From Puffinus mauretanicus (Eukaryota > Chordata > Aves > Procellariiformes > Procellariidae): a stretch of 64,000 nt of DNA. The DNA is taken from contig JAJKFH010003022.1 of assembly GCA_023333565.1 (NCBI GenBank), forward strand, positions 1-64,000, given 5' to 3'. The first letter of the stretch is position 1, and each line of letters opens with the position of its first letter. Made by a program: the position numbers and the translations under genes. The notes beneath the pieces were generated by a model. It searched no databases. It worked only from the letters and a program-made list of their open reading frames with translations, and was not told the DNA's origin. Positions 12,501 to 24,229 of the stretch are shown in pieces.

Positions 12501-13814
12501 AGAGAGAACCATCTATTAGTGCTTGCTACTTCGGCAATTACATGCCAAAAACCAAACCAATAACACCTGGCAGATGTTTCTTAACTATGAAATATCACAA
12601 ATTGCACACTTTACTAATATAAAGCACTCATGTAAATCAGTGTTGGGGGAGCAGGCTACAAGGAAATTGTAGCCACAATCTAGTCAGTCCTGTTCCAAGG
12701 ATGAAATCATTAGGTTACTTTCTATGGGCACAATGGAGTCCTGGGAGTATGATGGGTCACCCAGCAGTGGGAGGTGGCATGGAAAAATCCCAACAGCTTT
12801 GACATTTGTGTTTCTCTCTGGCTGGTGGGAGAGAATCCATCTTCGGTAGAAGCTGCTCCTGTTATTTACAGGCAGGGTTGCTGGAAGGTTGTCCTGTAAC
12901 AAACCCACTGGGACATGAGGCAGAGAGAGACCAGGCTCAACAGGCTGAGATCTCAAATGCAATGTCTGCTTACGCAAGCAACTACTTGACTCACAACCCT
13001 GTGCTGTCTACAAAGGCAGAGAGATGGCCACAGCCCATTTCAGATCTCACAGCTGGTAGTTCTGCCTGGTGCCTCCCTCAGAGAGGGAACGTGACTACCA
13101 GGAGGTCTCTGATTTGCTTTTAAAATTCATAATTCTTCTTGTAATGCCAACACTGGGATAATGCGCCTGGGATTAGACCTAGGAAATCCATCAAGGCCAA
13201 TACTTAGTCACACTCAAGTGCCTTTATGCCACAGTTGCTATGAGGAGCGGCTTCAAAAACAGCCCCTTAAGAAGATCGGGAGGGCAGGGGGCCTCCCGAC
13301 TGCTGTGCAGTTGAAGGCAGGGCTCTTCCCCAGACAGAGCCCATGCATTTTCAGTAAAGAAGCATTTGAATGTCAGGCAGTGGGAAAAAAAGTTTTGTCA
13401 ATGCATCAAAGGTTTTGCTTCCCTTGGCTCAAGGGGAATTAAAAGAAGAGAGAGAATAAGCTGGAGAACTTAAGGTTGTTTCAACTTGCACAGAGCTCAG
13501 AAGAGCTCTGGAGTATCTGTAAGAACAAAAAGGGAGATCCAGGTTACAACTTCTCTCTTCTCATGCCTGTCACAGGGCTGGTGAATTTGTACCCCAAGAG
13601 GAAAGTGCTAAGTTAAGAGCTATGGCAGTGTCTTGCCACATTCCCAATCATCTACCCATAAACCTTTCCAATCACTGCACTAAATCATAGGAGGTGACCT
13701 TCCCTCGTGCCCCATAACCCACCCTCTTCCTTCCAGCCTTTATATTTGATAGATTTTAATTTTATTTTTCCCCCTCTCCCTTTTCTTTGACCAGTCTCGC
13801 TGCAGGCCGTAGGG
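9572..13814. other. Non-coding sequence, no gene seen
   Basis: About 4.2 kb of unique sequence near 43% GC with no recognised repeat. The largest frame is 127 codons on the minus strand (10476-10859), with no domain. Near 12521 a short GTGCTTGCTACTTCGGCA string recalls the start of U6 snRNA but the rest does not follow. Confidence 0.55.
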
Positions 13815-13920
13815 CTAGGAACATTATTTTTATCATCTGATATAAAAGGGATATGACAGGCCCGTGCTGTAAAATGCCAAGTGTCAAACCATAAGGAATT
13901 CCACAAATAAACGTTCAGAT
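13815..13920. promoter_or_regulatory. Candidate conserved non-coding element
   Basis: A block with dense short motifs in an otherwise ordinary region: TTTTATCATCTGATATAAAA (13829-13848), ATGACAGGCCCGTGCTG, CAAGTGTCAAACC and AAATAAACGTTCAGATG. The TGACAG and TTTATCATC strings are typical of MEIS/TGIF-like and GATA or AT-hook-like sites. Conservation is inferred from texture only. A long frame on the opposite strand crosses it but lacks any protein feature. Confidence 0.3.
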
Positions 13921-14339
13921 GTCCAAAGGGGGGAGGCAGGATATGGATGGCTCCCAAGTGCATGTCTAAGTCCAACAGCACTGCAGAGAGAGGCTCTGTC
14001 CAAGCTTGCGAGGTTTCCAGAGGTCTTTGCACGTGCTGAGAACAAGACCTGCCAGAGGGCAGACAGGCAATGCCACCACCTGAAACCTTTGTCAGAGATC
14101 TTGCAGAGAACCATTGCCTCTGGGTGACAGCATTAGCTGTGCCACACACCTGGAGCGATTGCCTTGAAGAAATCGGCATTTGCTGATGGAAAGCACAAAA
14201 TGAGTGACCTGGTTTCCCCTAAGGGATGTGTAGTGAGGCGTGGGAAGAAATTAGTAAAGGCAATCTGTGAGAGAATCCCCTGGCAGTGATAAGGCAGGAA
14301 CAGGCTGATTCTGAGCAGCTGGGGGAGGTTTGGTGCAGA

Positions 14340-14480
14340 CCAAGGAGAAAGCAGAAAAGCCTGATGTGCTGGAGAAAAGAGGAGAAGGAGCGGTTCTCAG
14401 GGGAGAAGGGGAGAGGGTGGGATGGGACATTAAAGAGACATGGGGGCGGGGGGGAAGGAAGGTGGAGGGGAAACCAGAAA
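14340..14480. repeat. Purine-rich, G-rich block
   Basis: The + strand is dominated by A and G, ending in a G-rich run (GGGGGCGGGGGGGAAGGAAG at 14442-14461, then GTGGAGGGG). Several G runs lie close together, so an imperfect G-quadruplex or triplex is possible, although the loop before the last run is longer than usual. No gene. Confidence 0.65.
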
Positions 14481-17004
14481 TGGAGGCTAGCAATTTAGAT
14501 AAAATGGATTAGATGGGGATAAAGGCAGTTGGGAGGGACTCAAAGAACATAAGATTAAGAAGTGCACGGGAGAGCTGATCAGTGTTCAAGGGAAATGAGG
14601 AAGCAGGGTCATCTGGATCCTGCTGATGGCTTTTAGAGGAGCAGAGTCTGAACAGTTTGAGAAGGGGGATGGCCACAAAGCAGAACAGATGTACATAAAA
14701 CCCCAAGGGGCCCAGAGAAAGGCAGGCGGTCTGCTAGACCCCCTGAGTACCTACTGGGATCGTCAGTCAGCAAGCTTAGAAACAGCACTGTTTGAAAAGC
14801 ACAGGAACTCAGTGATACTGTGAGACCCAGCTGCAGCCGGGGCTGCCAGGCGCTGGACATGTTCGTGGGTGATATTAAATGGGGTACAAACACTGTGCAG
14901 GAGTTTCTTACATTTCAGTCCCTGTTTAGCAACATGGTCCTGAGCCAGCTGGACTTAGATCCGAGCCAGCGCAGCAGACAGGGAGAGCTAAATGGCAGAG
15001 ATGGCTCCATCCCTGGGGACACGCCACCACCCCGAGGGGGGCTCTGAGTGGCCCCGATGCAAGACTCCTTCCCCAGGGGCACCCAAGCGCTGTGACTCCT
15101 TGCATGGGCCAGACAGTGCCGTGACCCTGGTGTGCTAAACATCACGTGGCCATTGCATCGCTTGTCACACACTGGGAAAAAAGGTAATTGAGAGGTCTGA
15201 GTTGTGCAGTGAGCAGATGACAGAGAAACAGAAAAAGTGTTGGCTCAATTCCTTGATTTCTTTTCTGGGCTGGGAATCAACTCATACGCCAGTTTGGTCA
15301 GGCAAGAGCAACCACATCGCTGCGCCACGGCTCCTTCCAGCCTACGTCTCTGTTTGCTTTGCCCTGCCATCCTTTAGCATTTGCTGACAGATTCTTGCAC
15401 TGCAGGTCCTGTGAAATGGGCTGGAGCAGATCCTCACTTTGAAAGACCAGCTCCAGGGTCATGGCCTTTACACAGCAGTGAGTGGGGCTGCCGAATTCAC
15501 CCCTTCATCAGGGATCTAGATAGCTTGTGGATGGGCATGTTACTACACAGAGGAGAGGGGAAAATGCCTCAAAATTGGGCTGTAGATAGTTTGACTTGTA
15601 GGCCTGCTTATAAATGCGTGTACTAGCTCAGAAACAAGTGCAACAGCAGAAACAATCAGCCAAAAGCAGGAGTGCAGATGGTGCTTAAGTCCTCCTAAGA
15701 TGCTGAAGAAATATACATATAACTACAACCTAAATTAGATTAACTTCAGGTCTTTGGTGCTATGAAGACCATGGGTTACCCTGTTTGAGCTACTTTCTCT
15801 GCTAACTGCCCAGCCAGGTGTGTAAATAGTTAAATCACTTTATAAAAGAGTTCATGATTCTCATGCTGCCAAAGGCAAACAAAAGCCAAATCTGTAGGCC
15901 AATTAATAACTGTCCTTATTCTTACCATAGCTACCCCCATTTCCTAAAGGCCCTGCAGAAACGGTCACGTCTGAAGGGGCCAGGCAACCGCCCAGCCCAG
16001 CCCAGCAGGCTGAGTGTCCGCTGCTGCTTCACACGCAGGTCACGTCCCGGGAGCAGCAGCCTCCTTCCTCCCAGGCCCCTGAGCACATGGTGTCCCACTG
16101 CTCAAACACAAGCACAGAGGCTTATTTTTTCCCTTATTCCTGACAAACAAAAAGGGAAAAACTGGGAGGAAAAAGAGAAGAAAAAGAGAAGAAAAGATGA
16201 ACACGAAGAACCTACTTTGAGCAATGGGGGTTAATCTCACTCAAAGCTTAAATCCATGTTAGCAGTTAATCCAGTTAGTAAGGCTTTCATTGGGAGCTTT
16301 GAGAAATCCTTTAACCTCTTGCTGTAAACTAGGAGCAGCTTAACAGCTCAACGTTCATGAGAAAAGCCTGTCAATAATGCTGCTAAGCAGGTATTTAGCA
16401 GGATTTAAGAAACAAGCATGTGACAACTCTTCTTTAATGAAGCAATTGGGCTTCTCCCCAGGGACCAAGTGGTCACTATTTCCTTTAATCTTGCCTGTGA
16501 TCTGTTTTTCAAGATTCAAAAGAAGATGCAGCTACGGTCTCTGTCAACTTGGAAAGTATTCTTTCCTGGGGAAAGCACAGTAAAAAGCAGATTTTTCTAG
16601 TGGTTTTTATAAATCTCATGGATTCTTTGTCCTAAGAGACCTTCTATGAAGCAGACTGCAGTAATCAAAAAATTAAATTAACTTCCCTGCAATTTTTTTT
16701 TCCTTTCAGAGGTGTCTATACTGTTCCAAGGAAAGCAAGCTGACAAATAGCTTTAACATTTAAGGCTTTTTACCCCAGCCTGAGTCTAGCAGGATCAACA
16801 GTAAACCAAGATTTTTTACCACCTCTCTGCAAAGTCATTACATATTCACTTCACCTGCAGACATTGGCTAAATATGAGTTAGCTCTAGTCTAGAAATCAT
16901 GCCATCACACATAGCCTGGTGCTGCATCCCGATGCCTGGCAAAGGCAGAGTGCCAGCATGTCTGAGGGACACTGACGTACTGCAAGGTAGACTTCATCCC
17001 TGCC
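14481..17004. other. Non-coding sequence, no gene seen
   Basis: Unique sequence, somewhat GC-richer around 14820-15080. It includes a 35-bp pure purine tract at 16164-16198. The 126-codon frame at 15854-16234 (+) ends in the lysine/glutamate-rich translation of that purine tract and has no other protein-like feature. Confidence 0.55.
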
Positions 17005-17065
17005 CTGGACAGATGAGACCTGGGGGAGCAGAGGCAGGTGATTGCCCAGACTCACCCACCCTTTG
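17005..17065 (+). repeat. MIR-like fragment
   Basis: GACAGATGAGACCTGGGGGA, then GCAGAGGCAGGTGATTGCCC, then AGACTCACCCA follows the forward MIR order (gaaactgaggc, aggttaagtgacttgccc, aaggtcaca). The match is short and diverged. Confidence 0.4.
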
Positions 17066-17734
17066 TTTCTCCAGGTGCCCAGTTGGTAGAGGGTTCACGA
17101 GGATGCACAGTTGTTCTCTGGACTGTGCTTGCTTATCCCTCTGACACTGGTCACAGAAATTCCATCACAGAAGCTTTCAGGCACAATCGCCTTAATTATC
17201 TGTGTGGGTTGCTACGGATTCTCTCGAAGATATGTGATCCAAGGTGGCAGTACTCACTTTTTTATGTGGGAAGCCCTTTTCAAGCTGCAAAGCCCTCTGG
17301 GAACCAGATCTGCTGGGCAACAGGGCAGAGATCCCTACACCAGCATGGTGGAGACCACCATCAGTTTGGAAGCTCCAGTAGAAAGCAAGATTTTCTGCTG
17401 TGATATCCCATCCACCCCGTTACTTGTGGAGAACAGGGGAGTTCTGAGCTACAGGGAAGGAGAGAGAGAAGGAAAGAGAGGGGACGTGCAAGTCAAAGGT
17501 GTGTGACATGCACAGTGACTGAGGCACAAAAATCATGGCTTTTCTCAGCCTTCCCTTCTGTTTTATACCAGGAGATTCAGCCAGGGGTATCATTTCAGTG
17601 AGACCCCTCTGCCTCTTGGATTCCAGACACAGACACTCCCATTTCCATTCACTTGCACAGATAAAAGGTCATTCTGCCTTTTTTCCCCTCTCTGTACTAA
17701 GGAGGAACATTGCATTACCTTTGATATTTGCTGT
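17066..17734. other. Non-coding sequence, no gene seen
   Basis: Unique sequence. Overlapping frames of 121 and 131 codons run at 17038-17506 on the + strand. Neither shows a domain, and the second ends in a simple Arg/Glu/Gly-rich stretch from a GGAGAGAGAGAAGGAAAGAG tract. Confidence 0.5.
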
Positions 17735-17850
17735 GTTCAGCCAGAGCGGGCTGAGAGGCCCATGCAACATTAATCCGGTCTTACTATCGCGCAGCACCGT
17801 GATGTTCAAAGGGAGGCGGATCGTTGCCATTCTGGCTGTTACCTCTAATG
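17735..17850. promoter_or_regulatory. Candidate conserved element with retained CpGs
   Basis: Seven CpG dinucleotides fall between 17746 and 17823 (AGCGGG, TCCGGT, ATCGCGC, ACCGTG, GGCGGA, ATCGTT), while the surrounding kilobases are CpG-poor. Local GC is moderate, so this is not simply a GC-rich patch. The segment CATTAATCCGGTCTTACTAT also has a homeodomain-like ATTA core. CpG retention in AT-balanced DNA suggests selection or lack of germline methylation. No frame here looks coding. Confidence 0.35.
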
Positions 17851-18392
17851 CACAAGAGCTAGAAGTGCAAGCAGGGTCTTTCAGAGGGAAACACTTTGCA
17901 GCTCTCACTGCCTGAACTCAGTCCTAAACCAGGTTGAGAAAGCCAGTGTGTAGGAAAATACAAGAGAAAATAATTCTTCTTTAAGCACCCAATCAGAATC
18001 TAAATGGTATGCAGGTTTTGGGTCACTTGTCAGTATTTCCATTTTTGGTCCCTTTGGTGTCTGACTTTTTCTGCTGATAAGAGCAAAAAATTTCCATGCA
18101 TGCACACAGATATTAAACCACTTATAGAAGGATTGTCTTTATAGGAGTCCTACCTAATGAGACCATGATCCCTTCTGAATAACTCTGGTAGGCATAAGGA
18201 CAGCACACATACTAATTAACCTATAACACTGCCATTAAAAAGTCATGACATGAGTTAATGCACTGACTAGGATAGTTATTTTTCCTTTCATAAATAATAT
18301 TTTCTTATAGCTCAATTGGGTATTTTCAACCACTATTCTTTCCCCAGTCCTTACGCTGTATCTTTTCTAAAAAGACAGTCACCAGCCCTTTT
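17851..18392. other. Non-coding sequence, no gene seen
   Basis: Unique AT-rich sequence with no recognised feature. Confidence 0.55.
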
Positions 18393-18430
18393 AAGAAAAA
18401 AAAGAAAAAAGAAAAGAAAAGAAAAGATAA
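18393..18430. repeat. A-rich (AAAAG)n microsatellite
   Basis: An imperfect run of AAAAG units (AAGAAAAAAAAGAAAAAAGA onward). It could be a degenerate poly-A tail, but I recognise no element to its left; the sequence at 18300-18390 is unique. Confidence 0.75.
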
Positions 18431-18985
18431 CCTTTAAAATAGCAAATGAGTGCTAAAAGCAAGTGAGCTCCCACTCAGTTCAAATTCCAGCTGAGCCCCT
18501 GTTGACCAGGTATACTGATGGAAATGAGACTTTTTATGCATCATGCAGAGCCATCTTTTCACTGAAAAATGTACTTCAAACAGGTGCAATGTTAGCAGAC
18601 TGAGATACTGAGCAATTGTTTATCCTGTTTACCGCAAAACAACCTGTTGTACCTAGGTTTGCTGGTACTGTGTCTTCATACACTGGTTTCTTATGCAACC
18701 AATACAAGAGACAAAGTGGATAAGGGTAACATTTGTGAGGCTATAGTCACAGCTGTATTGCAGCATCTGGATGCAGAAGGTAAGGTTCAAGCTGAGGAAT
18801 TTAACTTCATAAAAGCAGCTGTATTAGTCAAAAATCAGCTAAAGGGAAAAAAAACCCCTAACGCTCAATTCCAGATAATTTTCACTACGATGCAGCCATG
18901 TCCAGCCCCCAACTTCCAGAGGAACCACCACCCAATTTTCATCCTTGTTATGATTCAATCCCTTCCCAGCATTGAGACACTCATG
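18431..18985. other. Open but unrecognised region
   Basis: From about 18641 to 18900 the + strand is open, with an apparently ordinary amino-acid mixture including an ICEAIVTAVLQHLDAEGKV-like stretch. No ATG begins it in a good context, no family is recognised, and no splice-flanked exon structure is clear. It may be a decayed pseudogene or repeat fragment, or chance. Confidence 0.3.
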
Positions 18986-19280
18986 GCTTTTCCAACTCAG
19001 CTCGTGTGCTGAGCTAGCCAGGGCACACAGAGAAGCAGCAGCTCACGGTCTACCAGCAGCCCCAGCCCCAGCTCCCAGACCTCCTCCTACCAAGGAGGGC
19101 AGCAGCGCTGGGCAGATGGTGCCTGCATCCCCCCCAGTGCCGCTACGGACCACGCCGCTAGCAAGGCAGGAATCTGCTGGGGTACCCACCGTGGACGGGG
19201 TCAGTGCTGCTCTCCGCTTTCCCATGCAGACCTCTGCTTGGCCACGTCCCAGCGCAGTTTGCGCTCTTTAGTCAGCGTTG
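18986..19280. other. GC-rich patch (not a CpG island)
   Basis: Hand count for 19021-19260 gives about 66% GC with 11 CpGs, an observed/expected ratio near 0.43, below the usual island threshold. The six CpGs at 19141-19200 are the densest part. No core-promoter element or exon is recognisable. Confidence 0.55.
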
Positions 19281-21043
19281 CCCTGGGGGTTACCTCGAGC
19301 CATCTGCCCAACGCACCATCTGAGCAGACCTTCTGCTAACCCTGCCTCCCGAGGAGGAAGCCGAATACCGCCAGGCTCCCCGCCACTCACCTCAAAATAA
19401 GTAAATAACAAAGGACCGAGAAGAGCCGCCACTCTTTTGTTCTGATGCAGTCTGGCAAGGTTGGCACTCGTGCACTGCTTGGAAAGAGCCAGAAGAATGA
19501 CAGGGTCCATCTAGACTGCGAAAGCCATCCCTGCCGGGGCTTTGCAGTGAGCGCTATGGGGAAGGAGTGAGGTTGCTGCATAGCATTATACCCATGGCAG
19601 CACCAGGCTGCAGAAAGGGCAAACCGTGGCCACTTGAAAGCTGCACGGGACTTTGGAGAGTCTCTTCTTAGCGTGGGTTGTGGTAAACCCCAGGATTGTC
19701 TTCCCTCAGGTGGGGACATGCTCCAATTTGGGGCCTTCAAATTCCTATCAGCCAAGAATGAAAAGCAGCTCTGCAGAGCAGGGAGGGCTAGGACACAACA
19801 TCCAGCTCTTCTCCCTCCCCATCACCAAGCGAGGAGATGCTAACGGTAGTCCTGCTCTGGAGAGAGGGACAGGAGAGCAGGGAAAGAGGGAGGCAAGGGA
19901 AGAGCAGATGCAGAAAAGCACTGAGTTGAGGCAAACCTGAAGAGACCAGTCTGTGAGGGCAAGCACAGAGCAGAGTCTAAGGCTAATTTCACCGTTATTA
20001 ACGTGGGTATCACAGGTATATTGGTGATATTGCTGGGGTATCGGCACAATTGCCCCCGTCACATCAGGCCTCTGTAAACCCAGGCTCACAACCTCCCTAA
20101 CACAGTTCTAGGGTCTCCAGTTGCCTTCAAGCACTGGAAGAACTTGCCTGGAGCTGTTTATAAAAAAACTGTGTAGAACTCCACGGAGTTCAGGAACCAA
20201 CCCTCTGCTCACACCTCACAGACAGCATGCCCCCACCCCAATCCCTTCCCATCCTCTTCTTTTCCACCTAAAGAAAAACAGCCTGCAGAGCCTCAGACTG
20301 TGTCTAACTGCTGAAATGACACTCACTGAAAGGGGGGGGATCATTTTGCAGATTAGGCTGGGAAGATCTGCAGGAGACGGGCTCCAGGATGGAAAAGTTT
20401 TGCAGCAAAGCTATGCAAAGGACCAGACTGAGTCAGAGCCCCTCTATGATAGCACAGTCATGCTACTCAGATCAAGCTCCTTGGCCATTGTTAGCAACAA
20501 CTGACCTTCTGTCTTGCTGTCATCTGATGTTGAGATGCTCATCAGCCACACGACATGCCAGGGAAATGATGGTGGTGGAATTAATGGGACTTAATTTTGC
20601 TGCACAGCCTCCCTGCCAACCACAGGGTCCCAGGAGCCGGTCCTTCCCCCGGCAGCTGAGGACTGTGGCTCTGCTGCACGGGTAGGGGCAGGGGACAGCA
20701 GGGCACACGCTCAGCCTCTGCTTAAAGTAATCAGGGCAAATGCAGATTGAATGCATGAAGCACAGGAGGGTGGGGGCAATGAGGGAGGAATTGGGAGAAC
20801 ATCAGGTAAAGTGAGACCGCAGGCAGAGACGCATGGCACAGAGTTTCCCTGCGTCAGGTTTTTGGTCCCAGCAGGTTAAGGTACGGCTGCCTTGACAGAT
20901 GCAACCATCCAGCTTGGAGGGATTCAAATTAAGGTCAGAAGGGATAAAGCAATAGTGAGCAAATGAATGTGTTGTTCCTGGCTCACAGTCATGCCCAGAT
21001 GCACGTTCCTTATCATTTATGAGGATAATTAAAATGCACCATT
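19281..21043. other. Non-coding sequence, no gene seen
   Basis: Unique sequence of mixed composition with several frames of 90-127 codons on both strands, many overlapping one another, none recognised. Confidence 0.55.
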
Positions 21044-21079
21044 TGTGTGTGTGCGCGCACATACATGCATACACACACA
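21044..21079. repeat. 36-bp alternating pyrimidine-purine tract
   Basis: From TGTGTGTGTGCGCGCACATA through CATGCATACACACACA every step alternates pyrimidine and purine without a break. The GC core GCGCGC is flanked by TG repeats on one side and CA repeats on the other. Such tracts are classic candidates for left-handed Z-DNA under negative supercoiling. It is also a compound dinucleotide microsatellite. Confidence 0.85.
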
Positions 21080-23729
21080 ATTTACTTCTCTGGAAAGGAA
21101 TAAAACCATAGGAACTATTTTTTTTTCACTGCCTCTGTAGCAACTATCTGGATTTTAAGCTTGGGAAGAGGGGAAGGTAAATGGGAGAGGAAAGGGTACC
21201 CCCTTTCTCTGTTTAACCTCACCAGGAGAGGAGGGGAAAGCTACTCACAGCTTTTCAGTCCTGAGCAGGGATTTGGTGGCACCCTAACTGTTTATGAAAT
21301 TTTGCATTTGCAAAGAGCAGGGCCTTGTAGTGCTTGTGGCTGGAATCGGGCCCAGGAGGGGCAGGTTTGCCCCCTGTCTCCATCACTCAGCAGATTAATT
21401 AGCCATTACTCTCAGCTCTTCAATGTAGTAGCAGCCCAGATCTGCAGCAACAAACCCTGAACCCATCCCAAAGCACAATGCCAGCTGTGCCCAGCTCTTG
21501 TCCAACAACCATGAAGGTCCTACGTGCCAGGGATTCCTTCCCTCCTCCGCCTGGGCTGCATGGCTTGACGCTGGGATAGATTCTCTTTGCATCCTGCTAT
21601 GTGCTCTCCATAGAAGCTGCTCAAATGTCCCTGTCTAAAATCTGAGTCCCAGGAAACAATTTGTTTCAACAGTGGTAGCCAGAAACTTTGTCCAGAACTG
21701 GAAGGCAGATGTGCTCAGTGCTGTACGGGGGACAGGACTGAACTGCCCACAGTTGACAAGACTCTTTTGGCTCTGAGAGGCCACTGGACATTAACAGGAC
21801 CCTATTCTGTAGCCTTCCAGCTGAAGAACACAGTCTGTATGCCTTCCACAGCAGGATGTACCTTCTTCTAACGTGTGCACACATTTTGCCCTAGACCCAA
21901 GATGTGCCCGGAAGCAAAGAAGAGTGTCCGAGCACTGCTCTATGCATAAGGTTTGTAAAAGTTATTTTGGCTGGCCTCTAATACTGTGTTAGTGCCTATC
22001 AGTGGATACACAAGCACACCAAGGAGAAGACAGAATGCTTTTCACTCATTGTAAATTTGTGATGCTTGGGAATTTTTTTATTCCTAGCTAGAAAATACTA
22101 AGCCCATCAGTTATGTCCTCACTATTCTCATCATGCCATCTAATTTACACTGGCCTTCCAGACGGAGCACTGCCCTAAATTGTCACAAACAGTCAGCTCT
22201 CCATTATGCGGCTCAGTGGAGTGAGGGGTAGAGACATCTGTGTGCATGGACTCTGCTGCGGTGTTGCTCAGCACAGGATCCCCAGGCATAATTAGCCTGG
22301 ACACCGCACTGAATCCTGGCTGACTCTCCTGCAGCCCTGGTCTCCAGCTCATAAACCTTTCCAGAGTGCCAAAGCACACGGAGCAGAGACAGCGCTGCAG
22401 TCCGCTGCTCACCTCTGGCATTACCTGCCTCTGCTAGTGCCACTGCCTCCACCCAGCGCTGGTCAGGGGGCTGCTGCCACCTCCATCTCAGCCATGCCTA
22501 ATCCTGCGTCTGCCCACTGAGCTGGCAGAGTCACTGGGGCTGCTGCAAAACCCGTGCTCATAACTCTATTCGGACAAGGGCTGATGCTCCATCCCTCACT
22601 CTAACAGCACCTCTATACTGCCTGCCTCTGCATCTTCTGCTCTGGGAACTTGGGTGAGGGACAAGCTGGGAGCTAGCAAAAGTCCCACAGGATTTAATAA
22701 TTCAGTGTCTCACTGCTAAGTATCTGAATTATGGATCCTCCTTAGGGGCTTGACCAAGATTGCCTGTGAGCTGAAAAACAGGCATCTTCTAAGAAGCTTG
22801 GGGACCATCACCACTTTGGTCTACTTCAGGATTTGGTCCTCAAACAAAGTTGTCAGCAATTAGCACAGACGTATTTTAGGTCTGTTTATAAATGTCTTGC
22901 AGCTGCACTGATCAGGAGCTGGGCACAAATAGCAAGCAAGATAAATCTGTTTGGGCTCTTTGCTGATGCAACTGGCTCTGGGCAGAGCCAGCCTTGGTTT
23001 TACTTCTTCCAAAGGCTGATGGTGTCTTCAAATCCGTGAAAGCTGGGATGTGGGTGGGAGAGGGAAAGGCACCATTCTGACCTTTGAGTGCTTGGATTGC
23101 TCAGACATCACAATTAACTCTGTCTAATGGTAAGATCAGCAGAAGCTGGCCAGAAACTCTCAGAGTTCAAGTGCTCATTAATTCATCAGTATTCACACAG
23201 GAGATTTCATCAGGACTAAGACTAATGTGGAGTTAAGATCGTCTTCAGAAAAACTACAGGTGTCATTTGTCTCCTGCCTCTTTCTACTAGGGACCTTCTA
23301 CAAAACATCAGATCCCAGAAGTGCTTGCCAAGGCCTTAGATATTATCAATAAGTCCTGCCACTGTTTGCCCCGTGACATATTTATCTCCAATGGTAAATC
23401 AGCACAGCACCTTCTGGCTAGCTGTACTGCCCCTGGTTCCCCAAGCTTGGATCTCCTTCCCTAGGCACAACACCATGCCTCAGGCACTGTCACCCAGAGT
23501 GTGTTCCCTCCTCCCTGGTGCAATAGCAAATGAAATGCTTTGACACCGTCTTTGCAAAAGTAGCCCAAGATGCAAGTCTCAAAAGAAGAGGCAGAGGGTA
23601 TAGCCTAGGCTGTTACTACACCATTCACATGAATAAAGAAGAAAAAACCAAAAATATCCCTCCTAACACTCTGCATGGCTTCAATCTCCTTGGCTTGTTT
23701 CACTCTCCTTTCCCGCTCCAGCATCTCGT
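21080..23729. other. Non-coding sequence, no gene seen
   Basis: About 2.6 kb of unique sequence with no recognised repeat. GC rises modestly around 22200-22560. Frames up to 99 codons are unremarkable. Confidence 0.55.
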
Positions 23730-24150
23730 TTGCCGGTATCTGGGAGCAGGACCTGACTCCCTCAGCTCCTCCTGCCATCCCCAGTGCACTGTTGGCTCCG
23801 TGGCCGCAGCCGTGTTAGCTGAGCCATGCAAAGCCCCATTAGCATCTCCTGAACCGGCGCAGATGGACAAGCTGGCTTCAGCAATAAAGATAGTTCGAAA
23901 CCATTAAAAAGCTGCGAGAGCAAAATGAAGCCCCCTGCAGTGCTACTGCCATTAGGAAAGCAACAACACCAGCAAACAAACAGAAAAGTGCATTGAAATT
24001 TTTGCCAGGAAGGCCCTAGTTCGGAAATGAGGTACATACACAATGCAGGAGGAGCCAGATGCAAAGTAATTCAAGCTGCAACTTTAAAGTGGGTCTTCTA
24101 ACCAGTTCGGGATGCTTGATCCACGACTTACGTTAGAAGTACACAACAAA
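23730..24150. promoter_or_regulatory. Candidate conserved non-coding element
   Basis: Sequence texture suggests constraint. The left part keeps CpGs (TCGTTTGCCGGT, CCGTGGCCGCAGCCG, ACCGGCGCAG). It runs into AGCAATAAAGATAGTTCGAA, ACCATTAAAAAGCTGCGAGA, AGTGCATTGAAATTTTTGCC and CCTAGTTCGGAAATGAGG. These mix TTAAA/CATTA cores with CpGs otherwise rare locally. The 125-codon + frame and 100-codon minus frame crossing here have no recognisable domain. Confidence 0.35.
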
Positions 24151-24229
24151 AGGGGCTATTTCCTTGTCCTCATTGTAAAAGCATTGTGGAACCAGGACTG
24201 ACTATTACAGGCAACTCTGCTTAAAGACA

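Noticed and set aside
12519..12560. U6 snRNA-like start (GTGCTTGCTACTTCGGCA)
   Set aside because: Similarity ends after about 20 bases with an insertion. No U6 body or T-run terminator follows.
13685..14179. Longest open frame (164 codons, minus strand)
   Set aside because: No domain, no splice context, crosses a candidate non-coding element and overlaps another frame. The length is within chance for 64 kb.
16164..16234. Lys/Glu-rich peptide end as a nuclear protein tail
   Set aside because: It is just the translation of a simple purine tract.
18986..19280. GC-rich patch as a promoter CpG island
   Set aside because: Hand-counted CpG observed/expected is about 0.43, below the usual 0.6, and no exon or promoter motif is seen.
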